NCBI GenBank assembly: GCA_009694025.1
Contig: SHVZ01000016.1
Span: forward strand, 1 to 46,977
Length of the DNA stretch: 46,977 nt
Source: Alphaproteobacteria bacterium
Lineage (GTDB): Bacteria; Pseudomonadota; Alphaproteobacteria; SHVZ01
Direction of reading: 5' to 3'
Both the position numbers and the translations under genes were made by a program. Shown here piece by piece: positions 40,029 through 46,977 of the stretch. Within the stretch, counting starts at the first letter, position 1. Every line of letters begins with the position of its first letter. The notes below the pieces were generated by a model. It did not search any database, was not told the origin of the DNA, and was given only the letters and a program-made list of their open reading frames with translations.

Positions 40029-41396
40029 CTATGCGGTCGCTGCCGGAGCCGGCGGGATCTGCGGCACCGGATCGGCGGCGGCCGGCATGAGCAGCGGCGG
40101 CGGCCGGTCGATGCGCTGAACGCGGGGCGGCGACTTCCAGTCGAGCGAATCGAAGGCCCCGCAGTTGCCGCAGCGCGCCGCCCAGCCGGTCGACTGCGCC
40201 CCGCAGGCCCCGCAGACCCAGGCCGGATCGGGTCCGGTCGACTGAATGCGTTCGAGCCAGGCCCGCGCGCCTTCGACATCGGCCCGCTCCTCGCGCTCGA
40301 CCCGCGCCATCAGCCGGACGACCCGGGGCGTCGGCTGGGCGACGAGATCCTGGAGCTGGTGCCGCGCCGCGCCCCAGAGCTGCGCGTCCAGCGCCGCCTC
40401 GGCCAGCGCCAGCCGGGCTTCGCGGTGATCGCCCTGGCTCCGGGTCAGGCGCTGCAGCCAGCGGAGCCGGTCGAGCGGCGGCGCCTCGGCCCGGAGCTGG
40501 AGCCAGGCGCGCGCGACGTCCGGATGCGGGGCGGCGTTCCAGGCGCGTTCCAGCCCCTTGATCGCCTTCCGCTCGGCACCGGCGGCGGCATGGAGGCGGG
40601 CGAGCTGGGTCGCCGCCGGCGCGAAGCCCGGCGCCAGCTCCGCCGCCTCGACGAGCAGATGCTTCGCCTCGCCTGGATCTGCGGATTCCTCGGCGAGCGC
40701 GGTGAGAAGCGCCGTGCGGGCGCGGCGGGCCGCCTCCTTGACCACGGCGCCGCGGCCGGCGGCATCGGCCAGGGTCGCCATCGCCGCCCGCCATCGCCCG
40801 GCCTCGGCCTGAAGCGCGAAGGTCTGCTTCAGGAGCCAGGGCGCGTTCGGCTTCAGCTCGAGCGCCCGCTCGGCCAGCGCCACCGCGGAAGCGCGGTCGC
40901 CGTCGCGGAGCGCCTTCGCGAGCAGGCCGCGCAATCCCAGGAACTCGGTCGCCGGATCGGCGCGCATCGCCTGGAACTGGCGCTCGGCCTCGGCCTCGTC
41001 GCCGCCGAGCTGGGCCGCCTGGGCCGAAAGGAGACGTGTCAGCGGCGGCTCGTCGAGCAGCCCGCTCGCCTTTCGGGCAAGCCGCCGGGCCTCGACGGCA
41101 TCGCCGGCGGCGACGGCGGCGAGACCGCGGCCGAGCGCTTCGTAGCCGGCTTCGCGCCGGCGCTCGCGCCGGGCCTCCACGAATGCGCCCGGGGCGCGGC
41201 GCATCCAGCGCCAGAGGCCGCGCAGCACCGCCAGCGCCCAGGCGAGCGCCACCATCAGAAGCGCCAGCACCGCTGCCGAGGTCTCGACCCGCCATCCGAG
41301 CCAGTCGATGCGGACTTCGCCCGGACGGTCGGCGAGCCAGACCGCCGCCGTGACGATCAGCGCGAGCTGGACGAGGTAGAGGAGCACGCGCCGCAT
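40029..41396 (-). CDS. hemY: HemY-like TPR membrane protein with C-terminal zinc ribbon
   Basis: The 455-residue protein has two N-terminal membrane helices (about 3-21 and 40-60, VLLYLVQLALIVTAAVWLA and VLALLMVALAWALAVL) and a HemY_N-type region (GWRVETSAAV). A run of TPR-like helical repeats follows. The C-terminus carries CGACGAQSTGWAARCGNCG (C395, C398, C409, C412), a rubredoxin-like ribbon more typical of LapB/YciM. HemY is associated with tetrapyrrole synthesis genes but its exact role is not settled. It lies 9 bases downstream of hemD. Confidence 0.87.
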   Translation of the reverse strand: MRRVLLYLVQLALIVTAAVWLADRPGEVRIDWLGWRVETSAAVLALLMVALAWALAVLRGLWRWMRRAPGAFVEARRERRREAGYEALGRGLAAVAAGDAVEARRLARKASGLLDEPPLTRLLSAQAAQLGGDEAEAERQFQAMRADPATEFLGLRGLLAKALRDGDRASAVALAERALELKPNAPWLLKQTFALQAEAGRWRAAMATLADAAGRGAVVKEAARRARTALLTALAEESADPGEAKHLLVEAAELAPGFAPAATQLARLHAAAGAERKAIKGLERAWNAAPHPDVARAWLQLRAEAPPLDRLRWLQRLTRSQGDHREARLALAEAALDAQLWGAARHQLQDLVAQPTPRVVRLMARVEREERADVEGARAWLERIQSTGPDPAWVCGACGAQSTGWAARCGNCGAFDSLDWKSPPRVQRIDRPPPLLMPAAADPVPQIPPAPAATA

Positions 41397-41405
41397 GGGT
41401 CCCGC

Positions 41406-43214
41406 TCAGCCGGCGCGGGGGAGGCCGGCCGCCAGCGCCTGAATCGTGCGGTCGAGGGCACGCTCGGCGGCAAGCCGGGCCTCGGCATCGGCGCGCCACG
41501 CCGCAAGCGCGTTGGCTGCGCCCTCCGGCAGACCGTCGAGCGCGGCCAGCGCCTGGGCGAGGTCGCCGGCGCCAAGCGCCCTCTCGGCCCGGGCGAGCCG
41601 GCCATCGAGGTCGTCGCCGGGTGCGACGCGCCGGACCGAGACCAAACCCTTCAGCTTGGCGATCGCCTGGCTCCACAGATCGTCCCCGGGATCGGCGCTG
41701 CGCATGGCGGCGGCTGCCGCCGCCGCGAACCGCTCGATCAGCGCCGCCCGCGTCGAAACACCGACCTCGGCGCGCACCGAGAGTGCTTTCACCTCGGCCT
41801 CGATCGCGGCGACGCCCGCCAGCAGCGCGAGCTCAGCCTTGTAGGGGCGGCCGGATGCCAGCGCCTCGCCGATCTTGAGCGCCGCCAGTGCCGTCACGTC
41901 GAGGCGTCGGTCGGTCCTGGCCAGCCGCTCGACTTCGATCAGGCGCCGTTCGGCATCGGCGTTGGCCGCGGCACGGCGTCCGAGTTCGGCCAGCGACTGA
42001 TCGAGGGCGGCGAGCTTCTTCTCGATCGGGCCGAGATCGACCGGCACCACCACCGGAGGCGGCTCCCCCGGCCGGGTCGCCGCAGCGACAGCCGCGGCCA
42101 GCGACTGTTCAAGGCTGGCGAGCTTCTTCTCGATCGGGCCGAGATCGACCGGCGCCGCCGCCGCGGGCGACTCCGCCGGCCGAGCCGCCGCAGCCTCCGC
42201 AGCGGCCGAGGCCTTGGCCCCGGCGCGCTCGGCCTCGGCCGCAACGCCGTCCAGGCGTCGGCCGAGAGCGGCAACCGCCGCCTCGACCTTGTCGAGCCGC
42301 TGGGTCAGCGGCGCGAGATCGACGGCGGCTACGGCGATCATCGGCGCGACCGCGATCCCCAGATGCTGCCACGGGACGATGACGGCGCCGGCGACCGCTG
42401 CCGCAACGACCGCGCCGGTGACGGCGGCAACGAGCAGCGGCGCAGATCGGCGGGGCGGCGGCGGCGGGGCGGCGGGCTTCGTCTCGGTCATCAGCACCTT
42501 CGCAGCGATCAGATCATCCACCATCGCCAACACCGCGGCCCGGGTCGGGTCGGCGGCGACGGCGATGTCCCGGAACGGCAGAGCGGCCGCCTTGGCCACG
42601 GCGTCGCTCAAGGCCACCAGTGTCATCGTGCGCGCCGCCTCGGCGAGGCCGGCGCGCTCGACGACGCTAGCAAAGGCCGCGGCCGTGCGGGGGGAGAAAA
42701 CCAGGACCCAGTCGATGCGGCCGGCGGCAATCTCGGCCCTCGCAGCCTCGCCCAGCTCCTGCGCCGGCTCGGCGTCGTAGAGCTGGAGCCGCTCGACCGC
42801 GAAGCCGGCCCGCGTGAGCCGCCCGGCGAGGTCGCCCGCGACCGAGGTCCCGGCGGCGTGCAGCAGCTTACCCCGCTTGGGGTCGAGTCGGCTGCGGACC
42901 AGGCGCTCCAGTTCGTCGATGTTGCCGCCGGCGCTTTCGACGCGCGAGAAGCCGAGCTGGCGCAGGACCTCGGCGCTGACGTCGCCGACGGCGAACGCCG
43001 GGAGATCGCGCACGGCAGACTTCTCGGCGAAGGTGCGAGCGCCATTGGCCGAGGTGAAGAGAAGCGCCTGCACGCCGGTCATGTCGACGCGAACGCCCGC
43101 CTTCGGGCGGATCGTCAGCAGCGGCTCGATCGTCACGGCGACGCCGCGCGCCTCGAGCGCGCGTGCGATGTCGGCCGCGTCCTCGGCCGGCCGGGTGATC
43201 AGCGCCCGGATCAT
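41406..43214 (-). CDS. hemD: Uroporphyrinogen-III synthase fused to a HemX/mitofilin-like membrane domain
   Basis: The 602-residue protein has a complete HemD domain (about 1-238: IRALITRPAEDAADIARAL, LLFTSANGARTF, AGTSVAGDLAGRL, VLVFSPRTAAAF). It is followed by a Pro-rich linker, one membrane helix (about 260-282) and a coiled-coil and mitofilin-like region to the end (ALKIGEALASGRPYKAEL, QALAALDGLPEGA). HemD closes hydroxymethylbilane to uroporphyrinogen III. Many bacteria encode HemD and HemX separately, and fusion ties the enzyme to the inner membrane. The start overlaps the hemC stop by 4 bases. A duplicated 36-codon unit lies in the coiled-coil part. Confidence 0.92.
   Translation of the reverse strand: MIRALITRPAEDAADIARALEARGVAVTIEPLLTIRPKAGVRVDMTGVQALLFTSANGARTFAEKSAVRDLPAFAVGDVSAEVLRQLGFSRVESAGGNIDELERLVRSRLDPKRGKLLHAAGTSVAGDLAGRLTRAGFAVERLQLYDAEPAQELGEAARAEIAAGRIDWVLVFSPRTAAAFASVVERAGLAEAARTMTLVALSDAVAKAAALPFRDIAVAADPTRAAVLAMVDDLIAAKVLMTETKPAAPPPPPRRSAPLLVAAVTGAVVAAAVAGAVIVPWQHLGIAVAPMIAVAAVDLAPLTQRLDKVEAAVAALGRRLDGVAAEAERAGAKASAAAEAAAARPAESPAAAAPVDLGPIEKKLASLEQSLAAAVAAATRPGEPPPVVVPVDLGPIEKKLAALDQSLAELGRRAAANADAERRLIEVERLARTDRRLDVTALAALKIGEALASGRPYKAELALLAGVAAIEAEVKALSVRAEVGVSTRAALIERFAAAAAAAMRSADPGDDLWSQAIAKLKGLVSVRRVAPGDDLDGRLARAERALGAGDLAQALAALDGLPEGAANALAAWRADAEARLAAERALDRTIQALAAGLPRAG
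42010..42153 (-). repeat. Intragenic tandem duplication in the hemD/X coiled coil
   Basis: A 36-base stretch is identical at 42010-42045 and 42118-42153, a 108-base (36-codon) period. It encodes PVDLGPIEKKLA, followed in the two copies by SLEQSLA or ALDQSLA. The spacer codes for Pro/Ala-rich linkers. It is in frame and lengthens the coiled-coil region. Confidence 0.85.
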
Positions 43215-44128
43215 GCCCCGCCCCTGGGCGCCATCGCCTTCAGCGTCTCGCCAAGGGCGCGGCCGAGGGCCTCGGCATCGGCGGCGCCGCCGCTCCGCTC
43301 GGCTCGATCGACGCGGGTGCCGTCCACGCTCGCGACCAGGCCGCGCAGACGCAGCGTCGTGCCGTCGATTTCGGCGAGGCCCGCGATCGGCGTCCGGCAG
43401 GAGCCGTCGAGAACCTCGAGCATGGCACGCTCGGCGGTGACACGGCGCCGGCTCGGCATGTCATCGATGGCGGCAAGCCAGCCGGCCACCCGGGGATCGC
43501 CGGCGCGGCAGGCGACGGCGATGGCGCCCTGGGCGACCGAGGGCAGCATCTCCTCCGGCGCCAGCGCCGCCCCGGCCTTGTCGAGCACGCCGAGGCGCTT
43601 CAGTCCGGCGACCGCCAGCAGCGTCGCCTGAGCCTCTCCCGCCGCGATCTTACGCAGCCGCGTGTCGACATTGCCGCGGAGCGGTACGATCACGAGATCG
43701 GGGCGAAGCGCACGCGCCTGGGCTGCGCGGCGGAGGGATGCGGTGCCGAGGGTGGCGCCGTCGGGCAGGTCGGCGATCCTGCCGGCGCCGATCAGCGCAT
43801 CCCGCGGGTCCTCGCGCGGCAGCACCGCGCCGATGACGATGCCGTCGGGCAGCGCCGTCGGCAGATCCTTCATCGAATGGACGGCGATGTCGATCCGCCC
43901 GGCGAGCAGCGCCTCGTCGATCTCCTTGGTGAACAGGCCCTTGCCGCCGATTTCCGAGAGCAGCCGGTTCTGCACCGAATCGCCGGTCGTGACGATCGGC
44001 ACGATCTCGACCGCGTCGGCCTGGGACAGAGCCGGGTGGGCCAGGGCGAGGCGGTCCCGGGTCTCGTGGGCCTGGATGAGGGCGAGCTTGCTGGCGCGGG
44101 TGCCGAGGCGGAGGAGGGGCCTTGTCAT
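43211..44128 (-). CDS. hemC: Hydroxymethylbilane synthase (porphobilinogen deaminase)
   Basis: The 305-residue protein has the full family pattern: LRLGTRASKLALIQAHE, the active-site VHSMKDLPT, AVLPREDPRDALIG, ATLGTASLRRAAQ and the dipyrromethane-cofactor cysteine in LDGSCRTPIAG (C244). It joins four porphobilinogen molecules. I chose the ATG at 44128; a GTG at 44140 is also possible. It is the first gene of the hemC-hemD/X-hemY-DUF1194 operon. Only 104 bases separate it from the low-GC gene at 44233, so its promoter must lie in or beside the foreign segment. Confidence 0.96.
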   Translation of the reverse strand: MTRPLLRLGTRASKLALIQAHETRDRLALAHPALSQADAVEIVPIVTTGDSVQNRLLSEIGGKGLFTKEIDEALLAGRIDIAVHSMKDLPTALPDGIVIGAVLPREDPRDALIGAGRIADLPDGATLGTASLRRAAQARALRPDLVIVPLRGNVDTRLRKIAAGEAQATLLAVAGLKRLGVLDKAGAALAPEEMLPSVAQGAIAVACRAGDPRVAGWLAAIDDMPSRRRVTAERAMLEVLDGSCRTPIAGLAEIDGTTLRLRGLVASVDGTRVDRAERSGGAADAEALGRALGETLKAMAPRGGA

Positions 44129-44232
44129 TGGCAGCGTCACCCTTACTCGGCACAGCCCAATGGGCCAAGCTCGAACCTTATTCTGTAGATGATGAAACTA
44201 CCCGGGCTTCGCAATGAGCAAGTTGATCGTGG

Positions 44233-46875
44233 TCAGGGCTGTCGACTGCCGCAGAAGCGCGTGGCAACGGATTGGCTTGTGCCATCCAGCAAGTGCCACC
44301 GCTGAGTGAGCTGGTCGCAGATGTAGCGTCGACTGGTCAATTGCGTAGACCCATCGAGTCTGCCTTCGATCCAACGTATGGCATGTTGTGCTGCGATCCG
44401 CCACTTGTCGTCGGTGAGATCGGATCGGCGCAACAGTCTAGTAAAGATGTAGTCCGAGTCGACATCCGCCCCCGATTCCCGTCGAGAGCTTTCATCCAGG
44501 TAAGCCAAGCCTGTCCTCGTGACCAAGTCCGCTTGCTCTGCATTGAGCGGCGACACTCCTCCGGGTGCAAATCGCTTGGACAAAAGCTCACGCAGCAAAT
44601 ATTTCATGCCTTGAGATTGAGGGTGTATCACAATCCGACTCGCGCTTTTCGCGATCGTAGTTCGGATGGTCTCTCCGTCAAGATCGCTGCGCGCCAGAAG
44701 ACCTTCCAGCACCCATGACGCGGGCTCCTCTAGATCTCCCTTCGTCAGCCATGCGATCGCAGGGGCAACCGCGCCCACCGACGCGTTGGCGACGACCGGC
44801 GGGGCCGACCGGTTCAGCAGCCTGGACAGAATATTTGGGGTGCGCTCCGCCCGGGGATAGGCCGCCACCCACCTCAGGCCCATGGCGATCACCGACAGCT
44901 GCGTTGCCTCGTCCAGGTCGCTGCGTTCTAGGAGGGGTTCCAATACCCGGGTCTCATTTCTTTCCCCGCCGCCCGCCTCTATCGCTCCCTCAACAGATGC
45001 ATCAGAGGAAACGACCCCTCCGCTGCCCAAGCGTTGGCACAGCCAAACAACGGCCAAACGACCTGCTTCGGCAACCGTATCGATTGTCAGGTCGTCACGC
45101 TCCAGCAGCGCGGTCAGCACGCCATGCTCCGGCGTTCCACCATGCGATCTCTGCCAATCCAAGGCGCATTCGATCGCGCGATCCGCGGCTGATCCGTCCA
45201 ATTCCTGTCGCTTCAATAGCCTTGAAATCACATAGCTCGCGTTCTCGCAGTATCCGAAATGAAAGAGCCATGCGATCACGTGGTCCAAAATCAGGGGTAT
45301 TTCGCCAGCGGGAATATCGTCATGGTCCAACAGAGGCCGCAATACGTAGCCCGCATCGAAAGTCTCTCCGTGACTACGAAGCCATTTGATGGCGTGCGCC
45401 CGCGCATCGACGGATGCTGCGTCATTCTCGGTATCGGCGCCACTTCTCGTACTGCTCCGTGAGAGCACGCGCCTGAGCACGAAACTGGCTTGAATCTCAC
45501 TGCCGTTGGCGACCAACCACGTCAGGCCCGCAGCCTTGGCCTCCTCGCGGTCTCGGGCTGTTGCTTCTTTGCGATCAAGCAGTGCACTAATTACACGGTC
45601 CGCATACTGCTCATGTCCGAACGTGCGGAGCCAATGTATCGAAGCGGCGAGAATGGATGGGCCATGCTCGCCGAACGAACGAACATCCAATAGCGCTCTG
45701 AGAACTGAAATGGCATGATGCTGGTTCGCGGGTCCCGCCAGCCAATCGAGAGCCCACGCCAGGACCTTCGATACAGCCACGCTGTCGAGATCCTCTCGCC
45801 TTAGAATCAGTCGGATCAGCAGGCCCGCTTCGGGTCGCACCCCATTCGATTGCTTCCATTGAGCGCAACGCTGGAGAACGGGCTCCAGTACCTCGATCGG
45901 CAGATCCGTTCGCGACAGGACCGCCATAAGCAGGAAGCGCGCATCGATCTTGTCGTAGTGTCGTTCAAGCCAATCACTGGCAACGCCCAAGACATCTTTG
46001 AGCTCGTCGCCGGAGAGTTCCGATCGTTCGATAAGCGGCGCCAGCACGTAGGACGTATCGAGGTCGCGCGCCCACCGACGAACCCACGACAACGCCAGCG
46101 GCTGGATCTTCGAGGCATGGTCCTCCGGCAGCAGCCGGAGCCCCTGACGCAGAAGGTGTCGCGCCGGACGCGTGAGTGCCCATTCTTGGATGACCGGGGT
46201 TACGATCTTTTCCCAGTTTTGCAAGCATCCTTGAAGCCACACTGGGCTCGAGAATGCTGCTCCCAAGGCGTAGAAGGCGCGATTGTGGTCGGAGTATGCG
46301 AGCATGCGCCCGAGGGCTCCCGCATTTTCCCTCAGCCAAGCATGGCATGCCTGGGAAAGGCCTTCGACGAAGGGCTCGTTCTTCGAGCTGGCAGCAATGA
46401 AGCGGCCTAGGCTGACGACGACGCGGCCAAACGCGCTCGGGGCAACAAGTGCGGATGCGATGAGTTGAAGAAAGATGTCTGAACGAAAAACATCTCGGCC
46501 CTCTCGAAGAATCTGGTCGAGCATTTCATCGACCACGGCATCGTGTGCGGCAACTAGATCGGGTCCATCGGGCTCAAGCCACTCAAGCGCCTTCAACGTC
46601 TCTACGATCCAGCGAGTCGCATGCATTTGAGCGACCCTGCCTTGTCCCAGGACACACTCGACCACACGCTCAATGTCATCTTGGACCATGGGCGTGACCG
46701 CCAAGGCCGCGGCCGCGGCAACGATTCTCGGCTCAATATGTCGCCCCTCCCAGGGGCCGCTCGTCGTCGCTGGCACAAGCTCATCCCCTTCGAGGCGCTT
46801 TCTCAACCAACCGACAAGATCGCCTCGGCGAGTAGCAAAAGTTTGGTAACGGTCGAGACGATTCGTGTTTGCCAT
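44233..46875 (-). CDS. 880-residue protein of ~15 helical 38-residue repeats, unknown
   Basis: The protein has an N-terminal region of about 250 residues without recognised motifs. From about residue 259 to the end it is a chain of about fifteen repeats with period about 38: x-x-W-L near the start, then (A/S)-S/G-Y-V-L-x-x-L-L-x-R-x-D-L in the middle. Examples are ASYVISRLLKRQELDG, AGYVLRPLLDHDDIP, ASWVLEGLLARSDLDG and SDYIFTRLLRRSDLTD. This fits an alpha-solenoid for protein binding. I recall similar repeats in sensor regions of STAND-type NTPase proteins, but no NTPase motif is present here. GC is clearly lower than in neighbours. GGAG precedes the ATG at 46875. Confidence 0.85.
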   Translation of the reverse strand: MANTNRLDRYQTFATRRGDLVGWLRKRLEGDELVPATTSGPWEGRHIEPRIVAAAAALAVTPMVQDDIERVVECVLGQGRVAQMHATRWIVETLKALEWLEPDGPDLVAAHDAVVDEMLDQILREGRDVFRSDIFLQLIASALVAPSAFGRVVVSLGRFIAASSKNEPFVEGLSQACHAWLRENAGALGRMLAYSDHNRAFYALGAAFSSPVWLQGCLQNWEKIVTPVIQEWALTRPARHLLRQGLRLLPEDHASKIQPLALSWVRRWARDLDTSYVLAPLIERSELSGDELKDVLGVASDWLERHYDKIDARFLLMAVLSRTDLPIEVLEPVLQRCAQWKQSNGVRPEAGLLIRLILRREDLDSVAVSKVLAWALDWLAGPANQHHAISVLRALLDVRSFGEHGPSILAASIHWLRTFGHEQYADRVISALLDRKEATARDREEAKAAGLTWLVANGSEIQASFVLRRVLSRSSTRSGADTENDAASVDARAHAIKWLRSHGETFDAGYVLRPLLDHDDIPAGEIPLILDHVIAWLFHFGYCENASYVISRLLKRQELDGSAADRAIECALDWQRSHGGTPEHGVLTALLERDDLTIDTVAEAGRLAVVWLCQRLGSGGVVSSDASVEGAIEAGGGERNETRVLEPLLERSDLDEATQLSVIAMGLRWVAAYPRAERTPNILSRLLNRSAPPVVANASVGAVAPAIAWLTKGDLEEPASWVLEGLLARSDLDGETIRTTIAKSASRIVIHPQSQGMKYLLRELLSKRFAPGGVSPLNAEQADLVTRTGLAYLDESSRRESGADVDSDYIFTRLLRRSDLTDDKWRIAAQHAIRWIEGRLDGSTQLTSRRYICDQLTQRWHLLDGTSQSVATRFCGSRQP

Positions 46876-46977
46876 CTGGTCTCCGACACTGGCGTCCAGA
46901 ATGCAGGTGAAGCGTGATCGTCCTCGATGCCGGCGCCGACCGCACGCGCCACATTCATGCCATCGCCCTGCACGCCC
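46803..46977 (-). pseudogene. Truncated FAD-dependent dehydrogenase (FAD_binding_2 type), end fragment
   Basis: From the right edge the minus strand reads GDGMNVARAVGAGIEDDH and then SPAFWTPVS, typical of the interior of FAD-dependent dehydrogenases of the fumarate reductase/3-ketosteroid dehydrogenase type (G-D-G-x-x-x-A-x-x-x-G-A, then A-F-W-x-P-V-S). Family similarity stops after about 46885. The frame then runs through the start of the 880-residue gene and hits TGA at 46803-46805. A normal family member would continue for many more residues, so the 3' end has been replaced. The rest of the gene lies outside the window. Confidence 0.65.

Noticed and set aside
39858-43631. A 1257-codon plus-strand frame opposite the hem operon
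   Set aside because: It is Arg/Gly/Asp-rich with no motifs and crosses four recognised genes.
44198-44404. A 68-codon minus-strand frame near the end of the repeat protein
   Set aside because: It is out of frame with, and inside, the 880-residue gene, and has no recognisable features.
46916-46977. A plus-strand GTG frame at the right edge that might begin a gene such as tsaD next to hemC
   Set aside because: Its translation does not match TsaD, and the opposite strand carries FAD-dehydrogenase motifs.

Overview
This window looks like chromosomal DNA of an alphaproteobacterium, possibly of the Rhodospirillales/Geminicoccales kind. The genes are very GC-rich and tightly packed, with many 4-base overlaps and GTG or TTG starts. 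They include an alphaproteobacterial-type 180-kDa NAD-glutamate dehydrogenase, a hemC-hemD-hemY operon with a mitofilin-like extension on HemD, and TRAP and family-5 ABC solute-binding proteins. No rRNA, tRNA or CRISPR array was seen. The genus cannot be fixed from this sequence alone.

Layout. The left edge (1-102) is the N-terminus of an IS630-type transposase. Next come an M14-type deacylase, a RidA/VOC pair, two small unknown proteins, three methyltransferases (two are tandem duplicates) and, divergently, NAD-glutamate dehydrogenase followed by an MFS transporter and a crotonase-fold protein (249-12096). A dihydroorotase/TPR pair follows on the minus strand.

From 14215 to 22226 there is an aromatic-acid module. 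On the minus strand it has a MarR regulator and a DctPQM TRAP importer. Divergently it has a [2Fe-2S]/FAD reductase, an SDR, a stand-alone PaaA-like diiron protein, gentisate 1,2-dioxygenase and a fumarylpyruvate-hydrolase-type FAH protein. A promoter with an overlapping palindrome sits between the two arms. The module reads as import of an aromatic acid, oxygenase-dependent conversion to gentisate, ring cleavage and hydrolysis to central metabolites. The initial oxygenation by a lone PaaA homologue is the novel-looking part. Exonuclease III, an ADP-forming acyl-CoA synthetase alpha-type protein and an orphan solute-binding protein follow.

From 26134 to 36128 two divergent operons face each other. 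The minus-strand operon encodes an ABC-exporter-like protein whose ATPase motifs are almost all replaced, a lone cyclic-nucleotide-binding protein and a small methyltransferase. The plus-strand operon encodes four glycosyltransferases, a PPP-type phosphatase and a histidine phosphatase. This suggests a cell-surface glycan system with an unusual membrane component.

From 36140 to 44128 are a ceramidase-like hydrolase paired with a second orphan solute-binding protein, then the tetrapyrrole operon hemC-hemD/X-hemY-DUF1194 on the minus strand. The right end (44233-46875) is a markedly lower-GC gene for an 880-residue protein made of about fifteen 38-residue helical repeats. It abuts the truncated end of a FAD-dependent dehydrogenase gene (46803-46977), so it looks like a recently acquired insertion.
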